A stretch of DNA of 64,000 nt from Kordiimonas sp. SCSIO 12610 (GCF_024398015.1 NZ_CP073747.1:878501-942500); one strand, 5' to 3'; counted from the first letter of the stretch, positions 54,179-63,472 are shown. Notes: generated by a model from the letters alone, not told the origin. Program-made: numbers and translations.

Positions 54179-55918
54179 ATGATCAGAAAATTGGGGTTGG
54201 GTGTTGCGGCGATTGCGCTGTCGGGTAGTGCTGTTTTTGGGGATGTTTATGCTGATGATAAGGCGGATTTTGATGCCCTGTTGAAAGACCACTGGGCACG
54301 CGCGAATAAGGAACAAATCTTTTTCCGAACCGACCCGGATGCCTACCGCCCGAATGGTAAGCTTGCGGAATTTTCTTCTGAAGCCCGCGCGCGGCGGCAG
54401 GCGTTTAATGCGGATATGCTGACGCGCCTTGCAAAAATTGATGAAAGCAAGCTTAAGGGCCAGGACCGCATCAGTTACAAACTTTTCAAATATGAGCGCG
54501 AAACCGAGGCCGAAAGCTACCGACAGCCGGATCATTTATTCCCAATCACGCGGCTCTTTGGCTATCATACCTATTTCGCGAACGCGCCCTTCAATATGGC
54601 GTTTGGAAGCGCCGCTGATTATGAACGCTATCTGATCAGCCTTGCGGATTTCCCGCGCTATAACCGCGAAAATATTGATCTTTTGAAAGAAGCGATCGAG
54701 CGCGGGTTCACCCATTATTGCGCTTCGATGGAAGGGTATGAAAACACCATCAGCATGCATGTGGTGGACGATGCGGTGAAAAGCAACCTGTATCACCCGT
54801 TTACTGTTTTTCCGGCGAACCTGACTGACGCAGAAAAGCAGGATTTGGCTGCGAAGGGCAAGGCACTGGTTGAAAACAGCATTATCCCCGCCTACCGCGA
54901 GCTCCTTGAATTTTTCACTGAAGACTATATGCCCAAATGCCGCACAAATATTGGTATTACGAGCGTTAAGGGCGGTGATACCTATTACCAGTATCTGATT
55001 AATTATTTCACCACGACCGATATGAGCCCGAAGGAAATCCATGAATTGGGCCTCGCCGAAGCGAAGCGCATCAGGGGCGAAATGGATGCCATTATCCGCA
55101 AGGTTGGCTTTGACGGCAGTTTTAAGGAATTTCTGAATTTCCTGCGTACCGACCCGCGGTTTTTCGCGAAAGATGGGCAGGAACTCTTGGAAAAAACAGC
55201 CTTTATCGCCAAGAAAATGGACGGCCAAATGCCGCGCTTTTTTGGCCGCCTTGCGCGCAATACCTATGAAATCAGGGGTGTGACGGGTCGGGGTGCCTAT
55301 TATGTATCCGGTAGCGGCGATGGCCGCACGCCGGGCACCTATTTCATCAGTGTGGGGGATTTGAAATCGCAGCCGCTTTATAACCTTGAGGCCTTATCGC
55401 TGCATGAAGGCGTGCCGGGGCACCACCACCAAACCGCAATTGCGCTTGAATTGGATGTGCCGGAATTCAGGAAAACCCTGTATCACTCTGCGTTTGGTGA
55501 AGGCTGGGGGCTTTATAGCGAAGCGCTTGGTAAGGAAGCAGGGTTCTATACCGATCCCTACAGCGATTTTGGCCGCCTGACGTACGAAATGTGGCGGGCG
55601 AACCGCCTTGTGGTCGATACGGGCATGCATGCGCTTGGTTGGTCGCGGGAGAAAGCGATTGATTATATGCTCGCAAGCTCTGCGCTGACGGAAGGCGAGG
55701 TTACGGCAGAGATTGACCGCTATATCACCTGGCCCGCGCAGGCACTTTCCTACAAAATTGGGGAGCTTCGCATCAAGGCCATGCGCGCCAAGGCCGAGCG
55801 CGAACTGGGCGCCAAATTTGACCTGCGTGCCTTCCATGATACGGTTGTCGGCAATGGCTCCCTCGCGATCGCGGTGCTTGAGGAAATCGTCGATGAATGG
55901 ATCGAGGGGCAGAAGTGA
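54179..55918 (+). CDS. DUF885 family exported protein
   Basis: 579 aa from ATG 54179 (GGGAGCGG upstream). Signal peptide MIRKLGLGVAAIALSGSAVF. DUF885 hallmark HEGVPGHHH at 409-417, with EGWGLYSEALGKEAGFY about 35 residues on and YEMWRANRLVVDTGMHALGW. The HExxxxH plus downstream Glu suggests a metallopeptidase-like site, consistent with the family's resemblance to M3/M32-like metallocarboxypeptidases. Substrate unknown. The next frame overlaps its stop codon. Confidence 0.9.
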   Translation: MIRKLGLGVAAIALSGSAVFGDVYADDKADFDALLKDHWARANKEQIFFRTDPDAYRPNGKLAEFSSEARARRQAFNADMLTRLAKIDESKLKGQDRISYKLFKYERETEAESYRQPDHLFPITRLFGYHTYFANAPFNMAFGSAADYERYLISLADFPRYNRENIDLLKEAIERGFTHYCASMEGYENTISMHVVDDAVKSNLYHPFTVFPANLTDAEKQDLAAKGKALVENSIIPAYRELLEFFTEDYMPKCRTNIGITSVKGGDTYYQYLINYFTTTDMSPKEIHELGLAEAKRIRGEMDAIIRKVGFDGSFKEFLNFLRTDPRFFAKDGQELLEKTAFIAKKMDGQMPRFFGRLARNTYEIRGVTGRGAYYVSGSGDGRTPGTYFISVGDLKSQPLYNLEALSLHEGVPGHHHQTAIALELDVPEFRKTLYHSAFGEGWGLYSEALGKEAGFYTDPYSDFGRLTYEMWRANRLVVDTGMHALGWSREKAIDYMLASSALTEGEVTAEIDRYITWPAQALSYKIGELRIKAMRAKAERELGAKFDLRAFHDTVVGNGSLAIAVLEEIVDEWIEGQK

Positions 55919-56298
55919 TAGATAGGAAAGCACCTAAATATCCTATCTTTATCAATGAGAACACTGATAAGGAAAGCCTTGGCGACCTTCATATTTTCTT
56001 TTCAGAAGAAGAATTGAGTTATAAGTTGGAGTATTGGTAAGCTGATGAGGTATTATATTTCGCATTTGACATAGAAGGACACCCTGTTCGGTTGACGGTT
56101 GTTGAGAAGGAAAAACGGGTGTGGTTTTTTAAAACTCGATTGCCGTTCATTAGTGCCGAGTGTGATGAAGGTAAACCTTCTCCTGAACTTGTTCGTCGTT
56201 ATTTGATTGAGTGGCTTACGAGTATTGATTTGTTCGATGATATTGACCAGGACAAGACGCTTTTTGAGCTCGCAGAAATTGTCCATCAAAGGCCATAA
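55915..56298 (+). pseudogene. Small hypothetical gene interrupted by one in-frame stop
   Basis: Reading from GTG 55915, which overlaps the DUF885 stop, gives 41 codons (to KLEYW). TAA at 56038-56040 follows, then the same frame continues open for 85 more codons (ADEVLYFAFDIEGHPVRLTVVEK... to ELAEIVHQRP) and a stop at 56296-56298. Composition and style continue across the TAA, and a single GAA-to-TAA change would explain it. The full product would be about 127 aa, acidic and soluble; family not recognised. Re-initiation at TTG 56092 could still yield a 68-aa fragment. Confidence 0.65.
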
Positions 56299-56301
56299 TG
56301 C

Positions 56302-56376
56302 CTACCCTCCACACCGATCCGTTTTTGCTAAATCCTGCATTTTTGCATATTCGCTATCGCTGATAGCAAGGCGTTG
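56302..56376 (-). pseudogene. Decayed copy of the 3' end of the DUF1254 gene
   Basis: On the minus strand this encodes RLAISDSEYAKMQDL, then AKTDRCGG and a stop. That matches the C-terminus of the DUF1254 protein at 57775-58350 (RLAASDSEYAKVQDL, AKTDRCGA, stop) with few differences. No upstream part of the gene is present. It is a remnant left by duplication or recombination around the intervening aspartic protease gene. Confidence 0.75.
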
Positions 56377-56483
56377 GTGGGTGAATTATACACCTAAGCG
56401 TGAAATATATTGAATAATAGTTGAATTTACCTTCTGTATGAGGGCTTTACTCTCTCGTTCCAATAGTGTGGGAGAGGTTGGCA

Positions 56484-57773
56484 GTGACATTCAAGGTAAT
56501 TGTTTCACTGATGTGGGTGGCGGTCGTATCGTCCGGTATCAATAGCATACAGGCTTTGAGTGATGACAAGGCCCGTTTATCAGCCACCGTTGATCCGCAG
56601 GTTCGTGCGCTTTTACTGGGACGAAATGCCTTTAAGCTTCAGCAATATGTGAAGTCACTGACCCCTGAGGATAAATCACTCACTGCTGTTCTCGCACGAG
56701 CTCAGGTTGCGGTATTGGCGTATGACTTTGAACATGCATCCTCCTTGTTATCGCAGGCGGAGTTAACTCTTAGCGGGACGGGTGATGAAAGGTTGAAGGC
56801 ACATGTTGTCTCACTTCAATATCTGAATTTTGCTGCGCAAGGTGACTATCAGGGATATCTGAACTATGCCGCCGATCAGCCATCGTTTCTCCCGCCTGCC
56901 TTCGTTCGGGAACTGGAACGACGTGTGAAAAAGGGGCGTGTTCAAACAATAAAACCAAAGACCTCCACCTACCTTGAAAATAAAACCCCCAAGGGGCCCT
57001 ATATGCTGTTTGATGGGGTTATCAACGGTAATAATGCATCTGTCCTGATCGATACGGGTAGTGATCAAACGGTGCTTTCTCGCGGTCATGCTGAAAAGTT
57101 CGGACTTTCGCCCGTTGGGGAGGCTCAGGTTCAAGGCCCTTCGGCAGAGTTCCGTAATTTTGGCTTTAGCCAGTTAGAGTCCATAACATTAGGGAATGTC
57201 GAGCAAATCAATATTCCTGTTACAGTTCCGATTGCAAAAGCACTGGATCAACGGGTTGCACAAACTAGCGATATCATTCTTGGTTTTCAGGAGACTTACA
57301 GATTAGGCGGCGTGAAAATAGACGCTGATGGTCATACCATTAAAGGGTTTGAGCGCTTTAACCCTGCTGTTAGCAACAAAAGCCCGTTGGATACAAACCT
57401 ATTGATTTATAATCATAAGCCCCTTGTTAAGGTTCATATTGAAGGCGATGTTTATAGCTGCCTGATTGATACGGGTGCCTCATCCTCTTTCGTTTCCGAA
57501 GACATTTTCAAAAAGTATAAAAAGACCTTAAAGCTTAAATCAGGTAAAAAAACTCGGGCACAATTGCTGGGCGAAGCTAGTGCCCAAAAGCTCAAGACAA
57601 TAAAGGAATTGCCCCTGACGGTGAATGGAACGCCGATTATTTTAAAGCGGGTCGCACGTCGGAAAAATTCAGATACAGATTATTGCTTTCTGGGTAATGA
57701 TACGATCAAGGCTGCGGGTGGTTTAACCTTTGATTTTGTTAATATGCAGGCAAAATTTGGCCCAATTAATTAG
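56484..57773 (+). CDS. Exported protein with two retropepsin-like aspartic protease domains
   Basis: 429 aa from GTG 56484 (GGGAGAGG 6 nt upstream; GTG 56466 is inside the leader). Signal peptide MTFKVIVSLMWVAVVSSG. Residues 30-150 are helical. Two clan AA aspartic protease domains follow: D190-T-G-S in VLIDTGSDQTVLS and D329-T-G-A in CLIDTGASSSFVS, each followed by a hydrophobic-hydrophobic-Gly region (DIILGF; YCFLGND). Bacterial retropepsin-like proteins often carry one domain and dimerise; two in tandem could form a single-chain active site. Periplasmic. Ends 1 bp before the convergent DUF1254 gene. Confidence 0.85.
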   Translation: MTFKVIVSLMWVAVVSSGINSIQALSDDKARLSATVDPQVRALLLGRNAFKLQQYVKSLTPEDKSLTAVLARAQVAVLAYDFEHASSLLSQAELTLSGTGDERLKAHVVSLQYLNFAAQGDYQGYLNYAADQPSFLPPAFVRELERRVKKGRVQTIKPKTSTYLENKTPKGPYMLFDGVINGNNASVLIDTGSDQTVLSRGHAEKFGLSPVGEAQVQGPSAEFRNFGFSQLESITLGNVEQINIPVTVPIAKALDQRVAQTSDIILGFQETYRLGGVKIDADGHTIKGFERFNPAVSNKSPLDTNLLIYNHKPLVKVHIEGDVYSCLIDTGASSSFVSEDIFKKYKKTLKLKSGKKTRAQLLGEASAQKLKTIKELPLTVNGTPIILKRVARRKNSDTDYCFLGNDTIKAAGGLTFDFVNMQAKFGPIN

Positions 57774-57774
57774 G

Positions 57775-58350
57775 TCAAGCCCCGCAGCGATCCGTTTTCG
57801 CCAAATCCTGCACTTTTGCATATTCGCTATCGCTGGCGGCGAGGCGGCGGATCAGGATGATGCCTTGTTCCGTTGGGGCTTCGATGACCTTCAGCGTGTA
57901 ACCTTTCCGAACAGCTATGTTATATTTTCCAGCACTATTCGGCGGCATCAAGGTTATGTTTGATCCTGTGCCGTCCGCCATGACACGAACCGTTGCGAAA
58001 TTATTGGTGCGGGCATCAAAAAACGATACGGACGCATATCCTTCCCGCCTTCCTGTTTGCTGCTCAGTCTCTTGTAGCGGCCACGGGGTCGCATGAATGT
58101 TCAGGGGCGATTGATTATCCCTGAAATCAAACAGGCATATGGAATAAGCGAGGTCGGGCGAGGGGCGCACAACCGTTTGGTTTTCGGGTGTTACACGCGG
58201 CACGAGGGTAAAGGCGCTTGTGGTGATGCCGCGCCCCTCCATCGCATCGAATGTGCGGTTCATGATCACACCGGGCACCAGATAAAGCGCGCCGTAATGC
58301 GCGGCAACCGCGCTGATGATAAAGACGAGGGCAAGGGTGATTTTATTCAT
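57775..58350 (-). CDS. DUF1254 domain protein
   Basis: 191 aa from ATG 58350. N-terminal membrane anchor (ITLALVFIISAVAAHYGALYL). DUF1254-like segment with NRTFDAME, RPSPDLAYSICLFDF and YTLKVIEAPTEQGIILIRRL. It pairs with the DUF1214 gene upstream through an ATGA overlap (58347-58350). In many bacteria both domains are in one protein; here they are split, each with its own anchor. Function unknown. A partial copy of its 3' end lies at 56302-56376. Confidence 0.83.
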   Translation of the reverse strand: MNKITLALVFIISAVAAHYGALYLVPGVIMNRTFDAMEGRGITTSAFTLVPRVTPENQTVVRPSPDLAYSICLFDFRDNQSPLNIHATPWPLQETEQQTGRREGYASVSFFDARTNNFATVRVMADGTGSNITLMPPNSAGKYNIAVRKGYTLKVIEAPTEQGIILIRRLAASDSEYAKVQDLAKTDRCGA

Positions 58351-59006
58351 GCGCCATCTCCCGCACGTGTGGTTCCGCAGGATAATCGTTTGATCGTGGG
58401 CGGGTTAAGGGTTTCAGTTGGGCGCGCAAGCACGGCGTCACTCGGGCGATAGAGGCGGATCATCAGGTCAAAACTTTCAGCCCCCTTGCTGGATATCCAG
58501 AGCGCATCCCCATGATCACCCTTATCCCTTTTGGGCCGCGTGTTTGAAACAATCGCTGACCAGTTGCCATTATAACTCGTATCGGCTTCATAGTTAGCTG
58601 CAACCAGCGTCGCATCAATCGAAAGCGCATTGTCGCTGTTCATCGGCAGGCGGCTTTTACCGTCATAAAGGGTGATGGACCACCAATAGGCATCCTGGCC
58701 TGTGCCAGCAAGTTCATAGGTGCAGTCGCCTCGCAACTGTGCGCCCTCACTATCCACCGCGCGGGTGAAATAGACGGCTTCCTCCTTCGCGAGCGCCAAC
58801 AGGCCGTGGCGCGCGACGCGGGCGCGAACATAGGGGTCTGCCGCCTTACTGCCGATTGACCAGTCGCTAGACCAATCATCCTTCGTCACATCCGCGAACG
58901 CCGCGGGCGATTTTCCGCCAACCAATCCCGCCATATAGAGGGCCGACACCCCGCCAACCATAAGGCCAATCGTGATCGTGGAAATGATAGCAATAATGCG
59001 TTTCAT
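58347..59006 (-). CDS. DUF1214 domain protein
   Basis: 219 aa from ATG 59006. N-terminal transmembrane segment (IIAIISTITIGLMVGGVSAL). DUF1214 features: YWWSITLYDG, NDNALSIDATLV-like (SDNALSIDA), WISSKGAESFDLMIRLY and RLYRPSDAVL near the end. First gene of the coupled DUF1214-DUF1254 pair. Probably periplasmic or membrane-anchored; activity unknown. Confidence 0.86.
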   Translation of the reverse strand: MKRIIAIISTITIGLMVGGVSALYMAGLVGGKSPAAFADVTKDDWSSDWSIGSKAADPYVRARVARHGLLALAKEEAVYFTRAVDSEGAQLRGDCTYELAGTGQDAYWWSITLYDGKSRLPMNSDNALSIDATLVAANYEADTSYNGNWSAIVSNTRPKRDKGDHGDALWISSKGAESFDLMIRLYRPSDAVLARPTETLNPPTIKRLSCGTTRAGDGA

Positions 59007-59072
59007 ACCTGTGTTTCCCCATGCTTCCCGTCCTAATTGAGCCTAATGACCGAAAACAGCGATGGCAAGGGA

Positions 59073-60296
59073 TTAGCGAACTAATTCGGTTGGCTTGCCG
59101 CGCGCGAAAACGATAACGCCGTCAAACGCCTTTGACCAATCGCTCACGGCAGGTTCATGGATATACAGGTTGCTGGGAACTGCGCCCATTTCACGCAAGC
59201 GCCCTTTGTTCAGGAATAGGTCAGGGGCCTTGGCACTTTGTAGCGCCTTATGTTCCAGCGAATTTGCTGGTGCTTTGGGGATTTCCTTCACCGTGCGGCC
59301 AAAACGGTAGGTGCCTTTGGGTGCGGTGAAACCAAGCGCATAGACCTGATCGGCCCCATATTTTTCCGCGATCAAGATCCCGATATTTTTGCCGTCCCTG
59401 AAGGGTTTAAATCCGCTTGTGTCCTTGGCGGCGTGGGCATTCACGGTCCAGATAATGGTTTTGCTGGCCTGATCAATACCCTCATCAATACTCTGATCAA
59501 TACCATCATCAAAGCGGTCCATAAGCCAACTGAAATTTTCAAACATGGACTGGTCACGCCTGTATCTATAATCATTTGTACCCGTAAATTCACGGGCGAG
59601 ACGACGGTTTATGCTGGCGATCACGGCGAGGAAGTCTTGACCGCGGGTGGTTTTGTTCGTTTTGTTTTGGATGGCGGCCTTGATATCATCCAAGCATGTC
59701 AAAACTGGTTTTTGCCGATTTTCGTCATAGGGCGCATCCTCGCTATACTGATACCAAAACCGCTGCTTTAGGGTTGCTTCGCATTGGCCCGCACGTGGTT
59801 CTGGCAGATATGCCGTTAGATCACGGCCCATGTCACCGAGCGCATAAAACGACCCCCATACCGATATCTGATCATCAATCCCCGCGAGTGTTAACGTACC
59901 CGCCTGCACGCGGTTGCGCACGAACGGGATTAAGGGGGCAATGCCTTTTGTATTGTTTCGGATGCTCGCCATCGCGGACTTGACCATGTCCTCGCTAACG
60001 GGGGTGCCGAGCCGTGCGGCCTGCATCACCTTCATGCCGTCATAAAAGCTTGCTTCAAACACGAGCCTGTTGAACCCGCATTCTTTGACCAGGCGCTTGG
60101 TAAGCGTGGTTTTAAAGGCAGGGGAATTTCCGTCCCCGTGCCCGTTTTCCCCGAGTAAAATAATTTTGCGGTCGCACATATCCTGTAGCGCAGCATCAAG
60201 GGTGCTGGCGTTTGCAAACAACGGCGATAATGGCGCCAATGGCATGAAGGCTAGGCACGTGAGGATAAAGCAGAAGGTGTGAATTTTTGTGTGCAT
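59073..60296 (-). CDS. Erythromycin esterase-like family protein (exported)
   Basis: 407 aa from ATG 60296 (GGGGGTATC ribosome-binding site; ATG 60356 is upstream of it). Signal peptide MHTKIHTFCFILTCLAF. Family core ILLGENGHGDGNSPAFK with catalytic-type Glu and His, LVFEASFYDG, and the later WTVNAHAAKDTSGF. The family includes EreA/B but most members are not resistance enzymes. A 12-nt tandem repeat at 59469-59504 encodes an acidic Ile/Asp-rich linker (DQSIDEGIDQ). Confidence 0.85.
   Translation of the reverse strand: MHTKIHTFCFILTCLAFMPLAPLSPLFANASTLDAALQDMCDRKIILLGENGHGDGNSPAFKTTLTKRLVKECGFNRLVFEASFYDGMKVMQAARLGTPVSEDMVKSAMASIRNNTKGIAPLIPFVRNRVQAGTLTLAGIDDQISVWGSFYALGDMGRDLTAYLPEPRAGQCEATLKQRFWYQYSEDAPYDENRQKPVLTCLDDIKAAIQNKTNKTTRGQDFLAVIASINRRLAREFTGTNDYRYRRDQSMFENFSWLMDRFDDGIDQSIDEGIDQASKTIIWTVNAHAAKDTSGFKPFRDGKNIGILIAEKYGADQVYALGFTAPKGTYRFGRTVKEIPKAPANSLEHKALQSAKAPDLFLNKGRLREMGAVPSNLYIHEPAVSDWSKAFDGVIVFARGKPTELVR
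59469..59504. repeat. 12-bp tandem repeat, three units
   Basis: CTGATCAATACC, CTCATCAATACT, CTGATCAATACC on the plus strand, inside the esterase-like gene. Confidence 0.8.
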
Positions 60297-60345
60297 GATA
60301 CCCCCATATGCAAAATTTGTAGCGTCGATCGTGCTATATTGGATC

Positions 60346-61434
60346 TTATAAATCAAGCTCGGTTGGGATTTTTACCCCTCTTTCGCTGAATTCATTCTTC
60401 ACTTCATCGATGAAAGCTTGAAGGCATTCTTCGATCTCGTGCCGGCTAATATTGTCGTAGGGTTCATGGGGCCAAACCGACCTGAAATTATAAAGATCGC
60501 CACTGCGCTCAAACGCGAGGACAGGGTGTTCCTCCTCATCCATAGACTCGTAGTAAAAATCAGCCTCGCGGTTACCATTGAGCCATTTTTTTGCACAAAC
60601 CGCTAATTCAACAGGCAGCATCAAAACTTCTTCAAAAACCACATTGCCGTCCCGATTGACCAATTGAATTATCGCTTCGTTATTGATGATAAATTTCAAA
60701 GCTTCATTTGAGGTGGATACCGTTTGAAGGGCGAAGCCAAAGCGCATGATTTTGCCGGGGACGAAGTTTTTTGGGAAGGCATCAGAGCTATTGGGCTTAT
60801 ACTCGGCAGCGATTGTTTTCCCCACCGGTAGAATGGCGCCTTTGTCCATAAATCGCCTGTTTGGGGCAATGTGCTCTGGCGCATATAACTCTATGGCAGC
60901 GCTGATTTCCTCTAGTGTTGCATCAAGGCGCTTCAACCCAACCTCTGCACGGCGGAATTTGATAAAAAACGGCATCGACCGCCTTGGCACCGACGGTGTT
61001 ACAGACAAGAATGTTTCACCGGATCGGTTGGGGAATAATTTTTTATATAGCCATCCGTGGTTCGGCGTATCCTGCTCGTAAATATATAGGTCTTCGACCT
61101 CTGACCATTGTATCCATTTTTCCCCAATAAGCGTGCCAATGAAAATTCCGTCTTTTGATATTTTCAGCGCAGGGACTCTTTTGATCAAATATTCGATGGC
61201 CCCGATATAAAGGCACGATCCAAAGAAGGCAGTGCTGGAAAGTCCAATGATGCATAAAAAAACTAGCGAAAAAATGCTGAAGGATTTAGTGCTGGACATG
61301 AGCCAGGTATTTTCCTGAACTCCCTGCAATATAACAATGCTATCGTGGATAAAGCCACCGCCCGACACCACAAATAAAAGGCTGCCCAGACACATCAAAG
61401 CGAGCGTTTTTAATGGATAATAAAATGTATGCAT
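60346..61434 (-). CDS. Membrane protein with PH-like domain, function unknown
   Basis: 362 aa from ATG 61434 (AGAGGCCACC upstream). Two N-terminal transmembrane segments (about 8-32 and 50-78). A PH-like (bPH/STM3941-type) segment follows: PALKISKDGIFIGTLIGEKWIQWSEVEDL. The C-terminal 150 residues are soluble and acidic. The N-terminal design resembles the partial protein starting at 63636 only loosely. Not assigned. Confidence 0.68.
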   Translation of the reverse strand: MHTFYYPLKTLALMCLGSLLFVVSGGGFIHDSIVILQGVQENTWLMSSTKSFSIFSLVFLCIIGLSSTAFFGSCLYIGAIEYLIKRVPALKISKDGIFIGTLIGEKWIQWSEVEDLYIYEQDTPNHGWLYKKLFPNRSGETFLSVTPSVPRRSMPFFIKFRRAEVGLKRLDATLEEISAAIELYAPEHIAPNRRFMDKGAILPVGKTIAAEYKPNSSDAFPKNFVPGKIMRFGFALQTVSTSNEALKFIINNEAIIQLVNRDGNVVFEEVLMLPVELAVCAKKWLNGNREADFYYESMDEEEHPVLAFERSGDLYNFRSVWPHEPYDNISRHEIEECLQAFIDEVKNEFSERGVKIPTELDL

Positions 61435-61446
61435 TTGTGGTGGCCT

Positions 61447-61983
61447 CTATGCGAAATCAATATAGTTCACTGGCACATGATCCGTGAGCCAAACCCCGTT
61501 TTCAGAAAGGTAAAAGTCATGCCCGTTCAAGTGCATTTGGTTGGCCATGATTTTTAAGATAACGGGTTTGCCGCGGCGTTTCGCGACGATTACCGCCGTT
61601 TCGCGGTCCTTGGATAGGTGAACATGTTGGCGTGTGCCCTTTAAAAGGCCTTGTTCCCTGATGGGTGGAATGAATTTCTCAACCGTGCCATGGAACAGAG
61701 TATCGGGCGGGTCAGTTGCCTGAAGGCCCAAGTCTACCTTTATCGAGTGGCCCTGATTGGCGCGGATATACTGACCGTCTTCCGATAGGATGAAACGTTG
61801 TTTTTCATTTGTAGTAACCGCATGCTCGATCATCTCGCGGTTTAATGTGATCTCTGATTTTGCTTTTGCGATTAATTCATCAATCGATGCCCAACCCTCC
61901 TTCGATAAAGTCAGGCCGATGGCATCGGGGCGGTGCCGTAAAATATAGCTCAGGAATTTGCTTGTTTTCGTCGTGTTGGTCAT
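61447..61983 (-). CDS. kptA: RNA 2'-phosphotransferase (Tpt1/KptA)
   Basis: 178 aa from ATG 61983. KptA/Tpt1 signatures: SKFLSYILRHRPDAIGL at the N-terminus, winged-helix SKEGWASIDELI, HGTVEKFIPPI, and catalytic-site RQHVHLSKDRETA. In yeast this enzyme removes the splice-junction 2'-phosphate from tRNA using NAD. Bacterial substrates are uncertain, possibly RNA repair. Full length. Confidence 0.94.
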   Translation of the reverse strand: MTNTTKTSKFLSYILRHRPDAIGLTLSKEGWASIDELIAKAKSEITLNREMIEHAVTTNEKQRFILSEDGQYIRANQGHSIKVDLGLQATDPPDTLFHGTVEKFIPPIREQGLLKGTRQHVHLSKDRETAVIVAKRRGKPVILKIMANQMHLNGHDFYLSENGVWLTDHVPVNYIDFA

Positions 61984-61995
61984 GGTTTGCGGCTA

Positions 61996-62775
61996 CTAGG
62001 TTGTTTTGTAAATATACCAATCATCTATGATATGTTCGACATAGATATATGAATCAGGTGACATGGCAGGGACGGACGAGGGATGAGGTGCCTTAAAGTA
62101 TCCGACCGAATTATCTGTTATGCCGCCAATATTAACATCCACATTGCCGGTTTCGATATCCAAATCGATATAATTTAAGTTCATTGATTTAGCGATGGAC
62201 TGTGCTTGCGCTATATCTGTCTTGGCATTTTCAACCAGTTTATTGAATGCATCAATGTTCGAAATTAGGTGGTCCTTCAGTTCGTGGTCTGGCCTTGTAA
62301 TCAAATTAAGATTTTTAAGGGTCTGTTCATCGATAGGTGTAAGGTTTGGTGATTTTGTCAGTTGATCACGCATTGCATAAATTAAGCCAGGCAAAGCAAG
62401 TTTTCTAATTGCGCTTATTTTGCATTCGTTCTTTTCTTCAACAAAGTACCAATACCAGTTTTCTTTGGTCGCTTTATTGTCAAAGGTTACGGCATATACT
62501 GCACCCAATTTTTGATCGATTTTGCCATCTAGCCTTCTATATTCCCACGAAATTTCTGGCGGTAAATGTTGGCCAAAGCTTTCATTCCCTTGCGCGCTTT
62601 TTAGGACCTCCCCTGTCAGTACACTTTCGATATCACTGATGTCCTCTGGGGATAGGAATATTTCCAGTTTTGTTTGTGCATTGTCACATATTTGCGCTTG
62701 CGCTTGCGCCTGCGCACTCGCACTGCTGGCGATGGCCAATGACGCACCTATGCTGACTATAAAAAACTTGTTCAT
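61996..62775 (-). CDS. Exported hypothetical protein
   Basis: 259 aa from ATG 62775 (GGGGGAAATC ribosome-binding site, the same start context as the PEP-CTERM genes). Signal peptide to about residue 22, then an (AQ)n stretch from a 6-bp tandem repeat at 62694-62717. The rest is mixed alpha/beta, with WEYRRLDGKIDQKLGAVYAV and WYWYFVEEKNECKISAIRK. Not recognised. 12 bp before kptA, so possibly one operon. Confidence 0.68.
   Translation of the reverse strand: MNKFFIVSIGASLAIASSASAQAQAQAQICDNAQTKLEIFLSPEDISDIESVLTGEVLKSAQGNESFGQHLPPEISWEYRRLDGKIDQKLGAVYAVTFDNKATKENWYWYFVEEKNECKISAIRKLALPGLIYAMRDQLTKSPNLTPIDEQTLKNLNLITRPDHELKDHLISNIDAFNKLVENAKTDIAQAQSIAKSMNLNYIDLDIETGNVDVNIGGITDNSVGYFKAPHPSSVPAMSPDSYIYVEHIIDDWYIYKTT
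62694..62717. repeat. 6-bp tandem repeat, four units
   Basis: GCGCTT GCGCTT GCGCCT GCGCAC, coding for an Ala-Gln run right after a signal peptide. Confidence 0.75.
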
Positions 62776-62842
62776 GATTTCCCCCAATTAAACATGATTA
62801 TGACTGTGTCGTATCTTGCCTATATCATCAATGCGTCAGGAA

Positions 62843-63472
62843 TTATTCCTTCATCGCTTCCAGATAAATGCTGCGTTTTGGTTTTGAAAATACGCGCTCG
62901 ACCATGGGGGTAAAAAAGTCGAGGGATTCGCTTTCATAGGCTGGGTCAAAGGCCGCTTGGTCGTATTTATGGCAGAACTCTGCGGTGTAATCGAACCATT
63001 CATGGTCCTTGTGCACATCGCGCATGTTCTTGTCTAATCCCAGATGGTGGAAGAAATAATAGCCCTGAAACAGGCCGTGGTTCGCCACCATCCAGTGGTT
63101 CTGCTCGGATACAAAGGGTTTCAGGATCGCCGCCGCCACATCGGGGTGGTTCATGGACCCAAGCGTATCGCCGATATCATGCAGTAGCGCACAGACCACA
63201 TATTCCTCGTCCCGTCCGTCACGGTGCGCGCGGGTTGCGGTTTGCAGCGAATGCTCCAGCCGGTCGATAGGGAAGCCACCGAAATCGCCGTCCAAAAGGC
63301 GCAGGTGATCAAGCACACGTTTTGCGAGGCCCTTGTTAAAATCCTTGGCATGATCCGCGATGATCGCCCAGTCCTCAACCGTACCTTCGATCATTTCCTT
63401 GAATTTGGCGCGTTTGCCGCCGCCATGATCCGGTGATTTAATCTCAGTCTCTGGTGATTTGATATCGTCCAT
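62843..63472 (-). CDS. HD-domain (PhnZ/MIOX-like) protein
   Basis: 209 aa from ATG 63472 (GAGGGAAAA upstream). HD superfamily: HSLQTATRAHRDG, then the HD pair in CALLHDIGDTLG, MVANHGLFQGYYFFHHLG and HKYDQAAFDP supplying later His/Asp ligands. This spacing resembles the mixed-valent di-iron oxygenase branch (PhnZ, myo-inositol oxygenase) as well as hydrolases. Substrate unknown. Cytoplasmic. Confidence 0.85.
   Translation of the reverse strand: MDDIKSPETEIKSPDHGGGKRAKFKEMIEGTVEDWAIIADHAKDFNKGLAKRVLDHLRLLDGDFGGFPIDRLEHSLQTATRAHRDGRDEEYVVCALLHDIGDTLGSMNHPDVAAAILKPFVSEQNHWMVANHGLFQGYYFFHHLGLDKNMRDVHKDHEWFDYTAEFCHKYDQAAFDPAYESESLDFFTPMVERVFSKPKRSIYLEAMKE

Noticed and set aside
59073-60296. Reading the erythromycin-esterase-like gene as macrolide resistance
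   Set aside because: Family similarity is general; a signal peptide and chromosomal context give no support for a resistance role.
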